The notes under the pieces were generated by a model, which had not been told where the DNA came from, made no database searches, and saw only the letters and a program-made list of their open reading frames with translations. Shown here in pieces: positions 33,871 through 45,200 of a DNA stretch of 64,000 nucleotides. The stretch spans positions 298,022-362,021 of the forward strand of contig JARGXX010000106.1 of NCBI GenBank assembly GCA_030374765.1. The letters are read 5' to 3'. Origin of the DNA: Agarophyton chilense. Lineage: Eukaryota > Rhodophyta > Florideophyceae > Gracilariales > Gracilariaceae. How positions within the stretch are numbered: the stretch's first letter is position 1; the number at the start of each line of letters is the position of its first letter. The translations under genes were made by a program, and so were the position numbers.

Positions 33871-36571
33871 AGGACAGCGATGGGATTTCAACCCGAGAAC
33901 TTATCCGTAATGGTTAGTTGCATCCATTTGGCTCGTTTGGCGACTCTGCGAGCCACCAAACCAGAGTATTTCGATAACTCGTCGGCCAGCTGGTAATTCC
34001 CGTAGTCTAGAACGTTGATGAAAAGTTCAGGAGTTGTTTTCAGTTGTTTAGGGACTCGAACGGCGGTTTAATCCATTTCCCAGTCGGTCGTTTCGTTCGA
34101 GGCCGATTCGGAATCACTCGTTTCCAAATGGTATTTTCTTTTACTCTTTCTGTTTTTCTTTCTCCTGCAGTTACTATTTTTGTTTCAAGCGGAAAAGGGA
34201 CCTAATGGATCGATCTCTCTATCAGATTCGATGTAGCCATGAGGTCGCTGTACCTCATAATGTTTTTGGCGTAAAGCAATCTGTCCCTCTTCTAGACATG
34301 GAGCTACTCTGCAGCTTCTAGGTACTCCTTCCATTGGATTTCCTTGATGGTGTTTAGGGGTTTTAGACGAGAGTGTGAAAACCCCCGTTTTTAAAGCTGT
34401 AGAGAAGGTAGTAGAAACTTAGGCCCCTTTGAACAGGCGTCACGATTCGAGAACACTTATTTTTGTATCTTTTCGGCGAGAATACTCGGCTACGACTCGC
34501 AGTGTCTTTGATGGCTATAGGTCATGACTTCTTGTATTAAGTGAATATATTAAACGCTCAACACAAAAGATGATTGCTTTCGACAGAGGCTGAAGCATTT
34601 ATGGCATTGTGATAGATATGACTTCTTTCAACTTTGGTGCAAAACACAAAGAAGATACTGGAAATTGAAAGGTATTTGGGGAACCTAGAAGGGCGGCAGA
34701 AGGATACATATCACACATGAGTAAAAACAAACCCATAGAAACTGCATCACCAGCCAGGGCATAGTTATGGGGATGAACGCGTACAATATTTAAAACGAGA
34801 CGAGTTGATTCTCAGTATGCTGCTGATTTGAAGATGAAGATACGCGCATTTGCTCACCGAGTGTTCTTCGCAGGTTAACAAAGTTCTACAGAGTTGACAA
34901 GGGGCATTTGAACCTCATTCTGTGCATTGATGATGTGTTTTAGCATAAAACTTTTACTTCTTTCGACGCAATCATTGACAGCTTTTGTTGGCTAACTTTC
35001 TCATTCCATGATCAGATGTTTAGATTGGCCTGTCATGGTTTTTTCAGAGTAGCTATAGTACAGTCACAAATCTGTAGAATTGGGCTGAAGATATCTTGAA
35101 TGTTGAAAGATTTTGTAATATATACGAAATAATATATATTACATTTCACCCGCTTTGAAATTCGCAGTTTCAATGGTTTTAATTACAATGCAGATGGCAT
35201 CTGCAGTATATAAACAACGCCATGTTGGTAAGAATATTCATCTGCCTAGACGAGGCGAGCACGTGGGACGCTCAGCTGCGTCAGACTTCTATAAGTATTC
35301 GTCTTCTGTTCAGTACTAAGCGCGTTTTCAAAGTAGTTTTCATGCATTTACATAAAGAACGGACACAAAAAAACCCGATGATGCAAATGCATCCAGGCTT
35401 CAATGAGAACTTCAGAATTGATTTATGAGTTTTGCTTGTGTTTCTTTCATCTACAGATTTGTAGAAGTTGGCTGAAGATAGTCCGATTTCAATCTTCACA
35501 ACCAAGATTTGAGTAGCATTGAAATTGGTCTTCCGAGGCAATTTGTGACATTTCTAGGGTTGGAAAATGATCGTTTGAATTCCTTTTATTGATTTATATC
35601 AAGAGTTGAATGTCAATTTGGAACGGATGCATTGTAAATATCAAATAATACAGCATCTTCTCCGCTTAAGGTTTATATGTTTTCAAAGTGACGTATGTTC
35701 TAGTACAGCACGATACCGTACAAAGGCAAGACACTGGCTTTGGTTTTAATCTGTTTGTTTGAAAGCCGTCACTTATACTTCTTTTGTTACATCTTGCTGC
35801 ATTAATTGATGCATACGAATGGGAATTGTTTTTTTGGAAGTCTCAGAGACTCATCATTCGGTATATATTTCATAATCGCTACAACGATAATTTACACAAA
35901 GTTTGGAAACTTAGTTTTTCTGCTTCACAGACTTCTGATTTTTTTTTTGAAAATACGATGAACTGAAACAGTCTACAAGAAAGATGACGAAGAAAGTAAA
36001 CGTGTTTATAGTTTATGGAAACTATAAACAGAAGAGTCACCTCACCTACTTTTAATCTTCGAGCTTGGACATTGCCAGAATCTTATACGTCTGTTTTCTG
36101 CATCAGACTGTTTCCATCACAAGTTCTGCGGGCCACGTGGTTCCCATTACAACCATTCCTCGGGAAAATATTCGTTATGCCATCCGTTATTACTGCCTTT
36201 ATACCAAAACACAATCAAATGTTTAAACTAATTGTATGGAACAGTGGAGCATTTGCAAAGGCAAAACGTTAGTTGAACTGTTCAGGTTGTAATTAAATTT
36301 GGTCTGACGCAGTTATTTTGGAATAAAATCTTACCAATACCTTCCAGGGGCTTGAAAATATGATGAAAAGACCATTTCGGGGCTCTGTATGGAAATATAT
36401 TTTTATATATATTGTATATATCTTTTTAGACACCTACTTCTTTTGTGTAAGTAAAAAAGAAAACTCAGAAAAGCTATATGTATACAAATATGAATAATTT
36501 TCTTAATGAATTCGAATCAGAACTTTCTAAAAACAGTCTGCTGGCTGGAATGGATAAGACGGGGTCGCTCT
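33871..36571. other. No gene recognised
   Basis: Short frames. A TATATAA at about 35208-35214 precedes a 68-codon plus-strand frame with no motif. Two similar short stretches (TCTGTAGAATTGGGCTGAAG near 35071 and a diverged copy near 35459) hint at a small local duplication. Confidence 0.4.
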
Positions 36572-37693
36572 TTACCATGAACCATTCAATGAATTACATG
36601 TCATATTCTGGCTGAGGAGCCAAAGACCATTCTTTTTGAACTGCTTGCGTTTCTTTCTTGAGGAGCACCAGTTATTGTGCCAAATGGAAATCGTTTGGGA
36701 TTTGCACAAATTTTTAAGAGCACTGTTAGGAAGGTTTTGTACAGAACGCCCATCAAAAAAAGCCCCGCCATTTAAATACTCTCTAAATGGTAGAGAAACA
36801 ATAGTGACAGAATTATTCCATTTACATACTCTTCTAAAAGTATTATCGATCCCAACGTGGCTTCTGCTAGTTCCATGTGGACGTTTGCAAGCCTGAATTA
36901 TAAAGCTTTTCTGATCATTAATGTGTTTGTTTTCTTTCTTCGTAGAATTCCCGACAAGTGTGTCAAAAAAGCTTATCACCTCTATGGTCGACCTGGCGTA
37001 GTAAAACCCTGTATTCAAATTCAATGAACCTCTCTCTCGTCGTGAGTCACTTTGGATGACTATTTGGCCATGAATTTTCGCGTAACTTTCCAAACTTTCT
37101 AAAACATCTCTACACCATACAATGTCCACATCAGTGAAGACGACGTTGAAGCCTGCTCTTAGAACCTCTAGCGAAACTTTAAGTTTGAGTTTTGATACAA
37201 AATTGAAAGACTCGCTTCCAAACTTAGAGGAATCTAGGTTTTTATAACTGTTATATCCATGGAAAGAGGATAAATATGGAATCTTTTTTTGTATGAGACC
37301 ATTTACGACCGTTTCATCAAGAGCAGCCACTACCAGTTCTGCGCTTGTAGCAGACTTCATGCTGCATCTAAGATTTTGAAGATAGTCTATGTAATTTCCT
37401 GTTGAGGCCGTCAGTACAACTGTAGATGTGTTTGATGATTTTTGGAATTGGGAATACTTTTGAAGCACTTCCATATCTCTGTAGTTAATTTCAGTAGATT
37501 CAGAAAAGTCATTGCTTACTCTTGTGTTATTCAAAAACGTTTCAAAAGCTACGTCATCTCTGCTATGTGGAGGCAAAATTATATAAATAAAATTGTACGC
37601 AAAAAGAAGCAGAACAAATCCTAGCCCGAATAAAGGTTTTTGGGGAATAATATTCATTCTTGACAAAAATAGAAAATTCCGGGGTTTAGACAT
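36572..37693 (-). CDS. Type II membrane glycosyltransferase-like protein
   Basis: 373 residues from ATG at 37691-37693 to TAA. A short basic N-terminus is followed by one hydrophobic segment (about 20-42, GLGFVLLLFAYNFIYIILPP), the signal anchor of a Golgi or ER type II protein. The lumenal domain contains VVFTDVDIVWCRD (about 184-196), a DxD metal and nucleotide-sugar site, with NTGFYYARST about 40 residues later. Together these are the hallmark of the 'nucleotide-diphospho-sugar transferase' family related to GT77 and plant cell-wall transferases. N-glycosylation sequons (NTS, NNS) are present. Acceptor and sugar cannot be told. Single exon, intact, isolated among repeats. Confidence 0.85.
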   Translation of the reverse strand: MSKPRNFLFLSRMNIIPQKPLFGLGFVLLLFAYNFIYIILPPHSRDDVAFETFLNNTRVSNDFSESTEINYRDMEVLQKYSQFQKSSNTSTVVLTASTGNYIDYLQNLRCSMKSATSAELVVAALDETVVNGLIQKKIPYLSSFHGYNSYKNLDSSKFGSESFNFVSKLKLKVSLEVLRAGFNVVFTDVDIVWCRDVLESLESYAKIHGQIVIQSDSRRERGSLNLNTGFYYARSTIEVISFFDTLVGNSTKKENKHINDQKSFIIQACKRPHGTSRSHVGIDNTFRRVCKWNNSVTIVSLPFREYLNGGAFFDGRSVQNLPNSALKNLCKSQTISIWHNNWCSSRKKRKQFKKNGLWLLSQNMTCNSLNGSW

Positions 37694-38080
37694 TCCTACT
37701 AAACATTCCGTGACAAATTCAGGGCAATTCGCTCACGCTACTTTGTTTCAGAAAACTAAACTAGACAGAACAATTAAAATAATGTATTCTTAAAAGATTA
37801 TTTCTTATAATTTCTTTAATTGACGATTTTGGTACGAGATATACTACAGAAGAGATACATCAGGGCAATTAAAAAAAAAAACCCCAAACAAAATGCATTT
37901 CAAATTATATTTCCAGACTAAAACCTCGGCAAAACAGAATTTTATGTACTGTTGACCATATTGTTTCCCAAATAAAACCTTCAGGCCTAGAAGAGTGTTT
38001 TAAAGATGTTTCGTTTACAAAATATAGAACCCTATTTTGACTCTTGGATCCTCTCTATCTAACAACCAAGCGGTGAAAAT
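37694..38080. other. Upstream region of the glycosyltransferase, no gene seen
   Basis: AT-rich with an A-run near 37870. It would contain the promoter of the minus-strand gene ending at 37693; I see no clear TATA box at a fixed distance. Confidence 0.4.
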
Positions 38081-38439
38081 CTATATATATTACAGGTTGT
38101 AAGTGTGGGCTGGCGCTTGGTAAAACGCAGTTGTCAGTAGCGCTTGGTAATTACATACACCAAGCGCCACGCGCTGCATTCGACGTATATGCGATATTGA
38201 CCCCCTGAATATATTGGTGTTTTGGCATGCTGAAAAATCAATGAATTTTTTGATGTCTGTGTCTGAGTTGAAAACAGGGCCGGCCGGACAAAAAATTGTA
38301 AAAATTATGCTGTGGCGCAGGTCAAGCAGCCAGACATGTATTTTGATTAAATCTACCGAATAGCAGGCCTCAGTACACCGCAAATGCAAGTCTGATCGAG
38401 ACTAGAAAAGCGCAATAGAAGGTGCCAAAAATGGAGGTT

Positions 38440-38495
38440 GTCCGAGACAAAACGGGTGTCTGAGACAAAACGGGTGTCTGAGAAACCACGGGTGT
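38440..38495. repeat. 17-bp minisatellite, first array
   Basis: Unit GTCTGAGACAAAACGGG, about two full copies plus diverged ends (the last reads gagaaaccacggg). Lies in module R. Confidence 0.75.
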
Positions 38496-39279
38496 GTATG
38501 AACTTGTGACAGTTGCCATACCAAACTCATCTCTGGGCACTGTACTACACGTTGCACGGGCATGTAACGCGGCTAAACACGTAGGAAGACGTGTGAGGGA
38601 GGATCTTAGAGAAATCCAAAGTGTACAGTTGAACATGGTGGCCGCTAGATGATCTGATCTAATTTTCGAAAAGCTTCGGATTTGGGTGTGTTTGGGAGGG
38701 GTTTTACAATCTGAGAAAAGGTCTATATATATTACAGGTTGTAAGTGTGGGCTGGCGCTTGGTAAAACGAAGTTGTCAGTAGCGCTTGGTAATTACATAC
38801 ACCAAGCGCCACGCGCTGCATTCGACGTATGTGCGATTTTGACCCCCTGGATGGAAAACGTTGTGCTGGAGAGCGCGTATGACACATTGGCACGCGCAAA
38901 AAATCGTGGCTAATTGCGCTCAGGCGCTTCGTTCGGGTAACGTAGCGCGCGACTTGCCAGATGTTGGGACGCAGCACCCATTTTCGCAATATTTGCTTTT
39001 GAAAAAATCATAAATTTTACGCGCGCTGGGCTTTCTGCCAAATCCTGAATATATTGGTGTTTTGGCATGCTGAAAAATCAATGAATTTTTTGATGTCTGT
39101 GTCTGAGTTGAAAACAGGGCCGGCCAGACAAAAAATTGTAAAAATTATGCTGTGGCGCAGGTCAAGCAGCCAGACATGTATTTTGATTAAATCTACCGAA
39201 TAGCAGGCCTCAGTACACCGCAAATGCAAGTCTGATCGAGACTAGAAAAGCGCGATAGAAGGTGCCACAAATGGAGGTT

Positions 39280-39350
39280 GTCCGAGACAAAACGGGTGTC
39301 TGAGACAAAACGGGTGTCTGAGACAAAACGGGTGTCTGAGACACCACGGG
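39280..39350. repeat. 17-bp minisatellite, second array
   Basis: The same 17-bp unit as at 38440-38495 but with one extra copy. The array therefore changes length between otherwise nearly identical R modules. Confidence 0.75.
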
Positions 39351-40484
39351 TGTGTATGAACTTGTGACAGTTGCCATACCAAACTCATCTCTGGGCACTG
39401 GACTACACGTTGCACGGGCCTGTAACGCGGCTAAACACGTAGAAAGACGTGTGAGGGAGGATCTTAGAGAAATCCAAAGTGTACAGTTGAACATGGTGGC
39501 CGCTAGATGATCTGATCTAATTTTCGAAAAGCTTCGGATTTGGGTGTGTTTGGGAGGGGTTTTACAATCTGAGAAAAGGTCTATATATATTACAGGTTGT
39601 AAGTGTGGGCTGGCGCTTGGTAAAACGCAGTTGTCAGTAGCGCTTGGTAATTACATACACCAAGCGCCACGCGCTGCATTCGACGTATGTGCGATTTTGA
39701 CCCCCTGGATGGAAAACGTTGTGCTGGAGAGCGCGTATGACACATTGGCACGCTCAAAAAATCGTGGCTAATTGCGCTCAGGCGCTTCGTTGGGGTAACG
39801 TAGCGCGCGACTTGCCAGATGTTGGGGCGCAGCACCCATTTTCGCAATATTTGCTTTTGAAAAAATCATAAATTTTACGCGCGCTGGGCTTTCTGCCAAA
39901 TCCTGCGTTTGCACATGCTTTATTGTAACATTTTTGCTACACAACGTGGAGGCGTGCGTCGAGTGTGGCCCTCAAAGGCGCTTGGTTTCAGCCACATCTC
40001 CGCTGCACAGTCGAGCTGTGTTGTAAGCTGGATAATGTGCGAAAATTTTATCAAAAGAAAGGGTTAGGGTATGCGTTTGCGCTTGGTTCTGTGGCGATTT
40101 CGTGGAGGCAGTTGGCACATTGTCAGGCGTTTTGTATGTGCGTTTTTGGGGTCGTGGACGCGGCTAAAAAAGGTGCGTTTGCGCTTGGTTCTAGGATGGT
40201 TTTCATATCCGGCAACACTGGGGGCCGATATTCGTTGGTATTGTCAAGTTCAATGTAGGTTGAGTGTGGTGAGTAGTAGGTCAGGCGAGTGCTGGCGCCA
40301 CACTCTCAGGTAAAGAAGACGCGTGCAGTGCGTTCAGTGAGGTAGGGATGACGTATGCTTAACGATGCCAGGTAGGGTCTTATGACGTTAAGGTTTGTCC
40401 AACAGTGCCATCGCCACAAAGTAGCTATTGGTCAGGGCCTACGGGAGTTTACGTTTTCGTAGAGGAAACCATTGTGTACGGGCT

Positions 40485-40640
40485 TTTACAGGTTTCAGGG
40501 GTTTAGGAGTTTAGGGGTTTTAGGGGAAGCTTTACCTTTATGGGATTTTGAATTTACGGAGAGGAAAACATTGTGTAGGGGTTTTAGGGGTTTTACAGGT
40601 TCAGGGGTTCAGGGGTTCAGGGGGTTTAGGGGAAACTTTA
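40485..40640 (+). repeat. Telomere-like G-rich runs, first block
   Basis: Imperfect runs of GGTTTAGGGG and GGTTCAGGGG, some with an extra T or a C for A, at the end of module S. The G-rich strand is the plus strand. Confidence 0.6.
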
Positions 40641-41549
40641 CCTATATATATTACAGGTTGTAAGTGTGGGCTGGCGCTTGGTAAAACGCAGTTGTCAGTA
40701 GCGCTTGGTAATTACATACACCAAGCGCCACGCGCTGCATTCGACGTATGTGCGATTTTGACCCCCTGGATGGAAAACGTTGTGCTGGAGAGCGCGTATG
40801 ACACATTGGCACGCTCAAAAAATCGTGGCTAATTGCGCTCAGGCGCTTCGTTCGGGTAACGTAGCGCGCGAATTGCCAGATGTTGGCGCGCAGCACCCAT
40901 TTTCGCAATATTTGCATTTGAAAAAATCATAAATTTTAGGCGCGCTGGGCTTTCTGCCAAATCCTGCGTTTGCACATGTTTTATTGTAACATTTTTGCTG
41001 CACAACGTGGAGGCGTGCGTCGAGTGTGGCACTCAAAGGCGCTTGGTTTCAGCCACATCTCCGCTGCACAGTCGAGCTGTGTTGTAAGCTGGATAATGTG
41101 CGAAATTTTTATCAAAAGAAAGGGTTGTGTTATGCGTTTGCGCTTGGTTCTGTGGCTATTTCGTGGAGGCAGATGGCACATTGTCAGGCGTTTTGTATGT
41201 GCGTTTTTGGGGTCGTGTACGCGGCTGAAAAAGGTGCGTTTGCGCTTGGTTCTAGGATGGTTTTCATATCCGGCAACACTGGGGGTCGATATTCGATGGT
41301 ATTGCCAAGTTCAATGTAGGTTGAGTGTGGTGAGTAGTAGGTCACGCGAGTGCTGGCGCCACACTCTCAGCTAAAGAAGACGCGTGCAGTGCGTTTAGTG
41401 AGGTAGGGATGACGTATGCTTAACGATGACAGGTAGATTCTTATGACGTTAAGGTTTGTCCAACAGTGGCATCGCCACTAAGTAGCTATCGGTCAGGGCC
41501 TACGGGAGTTTACGTTTTCGTAGAGGAAACCATTGTGTACGGGCTTTTA

Positions 41550-41830
41550 CAGGTTTCAGGGGTTTAGGGGTTTAGGGGTTTAGGGGTTTAGGGGTTTTAG
41601 GAGAAGCTTTACCTTTATGGGATTTTGAAGTTACGGAGAGGAAAACATTGTGTAGGGGTTTTAGGGGTTTTAGAGGTTCAGGGGTTCAGGGGTTCAGGGG
41701 GTTTAGGGGAAACTTTACCTTTATGGGATTTTTTATTTACGGAGAGGAAAACATTGTTTAGGGGCTGGAGGGCTTTAGGGGTTTTAGGGGAAGCTTTTCG
41801 TTTATTGGATTTTAGGGGTTTTAGGAGTCT
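41550..41830 (+). repeat. Telomere-like G-rich runs, second block
   Basis: Contains four perfect tandem TTTAGGGG units (41563-41594), then degenerate TTTTAGGGG/TTCAGGGG runs separated by repeats of a gaagctttacctttatggga spacer. This resembles interstitial telomeric sequence. Whether the host's own telomere repeat is TTTAGGGG is unknown to me. Confidence 0.65.
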
Positions 41831-41840
41831 AGAGTCGAGA

Positions 41841-42213
41841 CGTCAAGTTCCATTATAGTACGAATGCGTGGTGAACAGATTGTTTGAGGGTGTACTCGAT
41901 ATCTGCGGTGGTTGGATAAAGTTCTGTGTTGAGCGACCTGCATTCGATAAGTGTACTGGGCTTTATGTGTAGGACTGATATAGAGTGTAGGTTGTTTCGT
42001 TACACTGTATTTTTGAGGCGGAGTTGGGGTATTTAGGGGCTGAGGTTGAGCTGGAGATAGAGTCGTTTGAATAACGCTTGTTGCTGGGTTGGGTGTAATG
42101 TAACGGTCGAATATGGGGTGTTTGGCGTTATACTTAAGTATAAAGAGTAGGAAATGTGGTTTTCTGTGGCAAGGAAGAGAGTTGAAAGCAAAATGGAGAA
42201 AGAAGAATGGGTG
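41841..42213. other. Spacer between repeats and helicase 3' end
   Basis: No gene recognised. It forms the downstream flank of the minus-strand helicase gene. Confidence 0.4.
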
Positions 42214-42219
42214 TTTATT
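42214..42219 (-). terminator. Polyadenylation signal of the helicase gene
   Basis: AATAAA on the minus strand, about 28 bases past the stop codon at 42247-42249. Confidence 0.5.
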
Positions 42220-42246
42220 GTACCGGGTTGGAATCTAAAATCGTGC

Positions 42247-45200
42247 TTAAATGAGTGTTGTGGTTGACTTCCACCAAGCTGCAAGGCGTAGAATGTTGGG
42301 TACGGCAAAGTGGTTGTTGTGTGTTAACCAATCATGAAACATGGCGTCTATTTCAAGGTGGAGGGGTGAGGAATCTTGGGAGGATTGGGAAATGGAGTTG
42401 AACTTGGATTGCATGCGGCCGTCAAAGAGGTGGAGTGCAATTTCGGAGCGAGTTTTGGAGCATGTTCGCCACAAGACCCATGCCAGTTGATAGAGCGAAA
42501 TGAAGATGCAGTGTCTTGTTCCAAAAGTGTGCGGTTGAGAATGAGTTTTGAGTCCCTTGCAGAATCCGAGATGGCAACGGTAGCAGGTTCCTTGAGGTGA
42601 TTTATCGAACCTGCAGTTGCGCGATATATGGTGCGGCGAAAAGCATCTGAAGCATCGTTGACGGGAATGGGGGCATGCATGAGTGTCCGTCAAGTGCACT
42701 TGCGTTTTTTCGTGCAGCAAGCATGGCACACAGAGAGGGGCAAGTCGGCGGGAGAGCTCCTCGAAGTGTGACACGATTTGTTGCGGTGTTTTTCGTTCCA
42801 AGGTGTAAAAGAAGGTGGCAGAGTGCGACTGAGATTGAGAATGAGCGACAGTGGGCGATTGGGTCGCTGCGGATGGATGCGTGGTTGTCAGCAACGGCGA
42901 TGGAGTGGAGGTGGGGGGTCGTGGTGGACGACTGGCGTGGGGTTTGGGGCTTTGTGTTGGGCCGCCGTTGGTGTTGGTGTTTTGGTTGTTTAAGGATGTT
43001 CTGTTTGATTGATTGGCACGGTTTTTTGGCGGCGTGGGCGTTTGTGGGGAAGCGCTGGGTGACGGTGAAATGGATTGGGCGTGCTGAGAGGCAGAAGGGG
43101 TAGCGGAAACGGAGCTTCGTTCCGGGGTGGGAGAGGGGGAGACAGCTGCGATGCTATTGCAAATATCGCAATTAAGAACCGAAGGAGAGAAGAGACAGAT
43201 GCCTGGTTCTTTTCCGTCCATGTGGAAATAGAGGGCGTTCCTTCGACAAACAGATTTGCATTCGACCCAATGCTGCGCTTCCAACCAACGCTCCGTGGAA
43301 AGTGCTTGGTTGTATATGCGATTGGGCTCCTCAAACGCATTTGTGTTGGATGAGGACGAAGAAAGAGTTTCCGTAACGAGTTTGAAGTAGGGCTGGAAAT
43401 AAATGGTGACGCAAGTGGATGGGTTTCCATCGCGGCCGGCCCTGCCGGCCTGTTGCGCGAGGTCGCAAAGACTCGCTACTCCACCAAAGTTGAAAACCAG
43501 GCGAACGTTGGGAACGTCGATGCCCGTACCAAAAGAAGAGGTGCAAACCATGAAGAGAATGTGGTTGGTTGTGGGTGCGCTGGAAGAAGGCGGAGAGTTC
43601 CAAAGGGTGTGAGCCCGGCGTTTACGAACATCGGAGAGACCAGAATGGTACAGGAGAACCGTGACAGTAGTGGATTGTTTAAGGGCACCAAAAGAAGAAC
43701 GCGAAGCGGCGAGAGCTTCATGGACAGCTTCGGCAGCCGGGCGTGTTAACGAGAATATAAGAACGCGAGCTAGGGTTGTGTCAGCCGACGAGTGAAGCAA
43801 TCGAGCCACATGCTCTTGCATGATTGAGACGCCCAGCTGAAGCAGGTATCCAAACACATCCTGAAAGTGGCCATGAGCGGCGCGAAAGCGTGTGGCACGC
43901 GAAGTGCTGGGGGCTGAGCTTAGCTGATACACGACAAAAGAAATGTTGTTTCTTGCAGTCGAAGAAGCGTACACATGCGCGTTCGGGATATGCAGCTGCG
44001 ACAGAAGAAGGGGGCGGTCGCGCGGCGGCACTGTCGCGCTTAAAAGCACGCGAGGGATCTTTGTGGGAATATGGCCGAAGCAGTTGTGGAGGTTGGCCAA
44101 GCACGGGCGAAAGTGTTGCCATAAAAGAAATAAGTGACATTCATCGATGGCAATGCGGGCGAGGCGGTCGGCGGCGATCAGTCGCGTGGTGAACTCTGTA
44201 AAAGAAGGAAGAGAAAGTCTTTCAGCGGAAAAGATGTAAATGTCGGCAAAGGAGTGCGATCCGGGAGGGGTGGGTGTACGAGAAGCACGAAGGCCGAAGA
44301 GCTGAGCGCGCAGTTCGTATTCACTGAGCAAGGCTGTGAGAGGGGTGATGAGAACGGTGGAGTATTTGCCCTTTTCCATGAAGACGGGGAGCAGAAGAGA
44401 TAGTGTTTTTCCAGATCCAGTCGGCTGGAGTAGTAGCATGTTGGACAGCCTGTTGTACACGGCCGCTGTGTTCACAAATTGTTGGTGGGACTTGAATAAA
44501 GCGGAGTCGTTGGAAAGTGCCTGTCTTAGTGCTCGGAGCATTTCTGATGTAATATGTTCGTAGGTCACAAGCGGTTGTTGTAAGAGAGAAGCTCCACCGC
44601 GCGGTATGGCGGCTGCCATAAAAGCAGGCGGATGTGGATTGAAAGGATGAGAGGCGGCCAGGTTTAGGTTGATTTGAGAATGGGGGATCGCAGAGCGGTC
44701 AGTGGGAGGGGACGGGGTTGGCTGCGATGTATGGATGGAGCGCTTTGGTTCAGGTGTAGGTAGAACTGTGTCAGTAACCGGACGTTTTCTGTGGTGTTGT
44801 TGTTGTTGTTGTTGTTGGGTGAGGGGAGCATTAAGAAGAAGACCGAGATACTGGTGCCATTTGCTGGACCACTCGCGATATTTGGAAAGTTGAGAGTGCT
44901 GCAAACCGGATATGTCATGTGGTGTACGAGCGTAAAGAAAAGCGGCGGTGTGCGCAGAGTGGCCCGCCTGGCCATGGGCAGTGGTCAATAGCTCTTCCAA
45001 GATGTGATCGGCTACAGAAGATGCGGTGACATTGGAAACTGTGTTGGTCATTCCCACGGTGAAGTTTCTATAGTCGTTGAAGGATATCGGGAAACCGCGT
45101 TTGCTCAAGTGAGAGCTGATTATCGAGCGGATGGTGTTTGCGGCATACGGAATTCCGCAGTTGGCGAACAGCATTTTCCAATGCATCTGGAAACAGTTTT

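Larger units (their letters stand above)
38081..41840. repeat. Modular subtelomere-like tandem repeat, four copies
   Basis: Four units start with CTATATATATTACAGG at 38081, 38722, 39581 and 40642. They are built of modules: P (start to CCCCCTG), Q (gatggaaaacg to aaatcctg), R (aatatattgg to gagaaaaggt) and S (cgtttgcacatg to the telomere-like runs). Copy 1 is P-R, copy 2 is P-Q-R, copies 3 and 4 are P-Q-S. Identity between copies is very high. Conceptual minus-strand frames recur in each copy, but no protein motif appears, so I treat them as non-coding. Confidence 0.85.

Noticed and set aside
35208-35428. TATATAA followed by a 68-codon plus-strand frame
   Set aside because: The frame has no motif and an equally long frame runs on the opposite strand; AT-rich DNA gives such pairs by chance.
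38081-38722. Helitron ends (TCTATATATATTAC at unit starts)
   Set aside because: No 3' hairpin with CTRR, no A-T insertion sites and no Rep/Hel protein; the resemblance is to a T/A run only.
38440-39350. CRISPR-like short repeats
   Set aside because: The 17-bp units are directly tandem with no spacers, and the context is eukaryotic.
38090-40832. Recurring 75-99-codon frames on both strands of the modular repeat
   Set aside because: They follow the repeat copies, overlap on both strands, change length with module loss, and show no protein feature.
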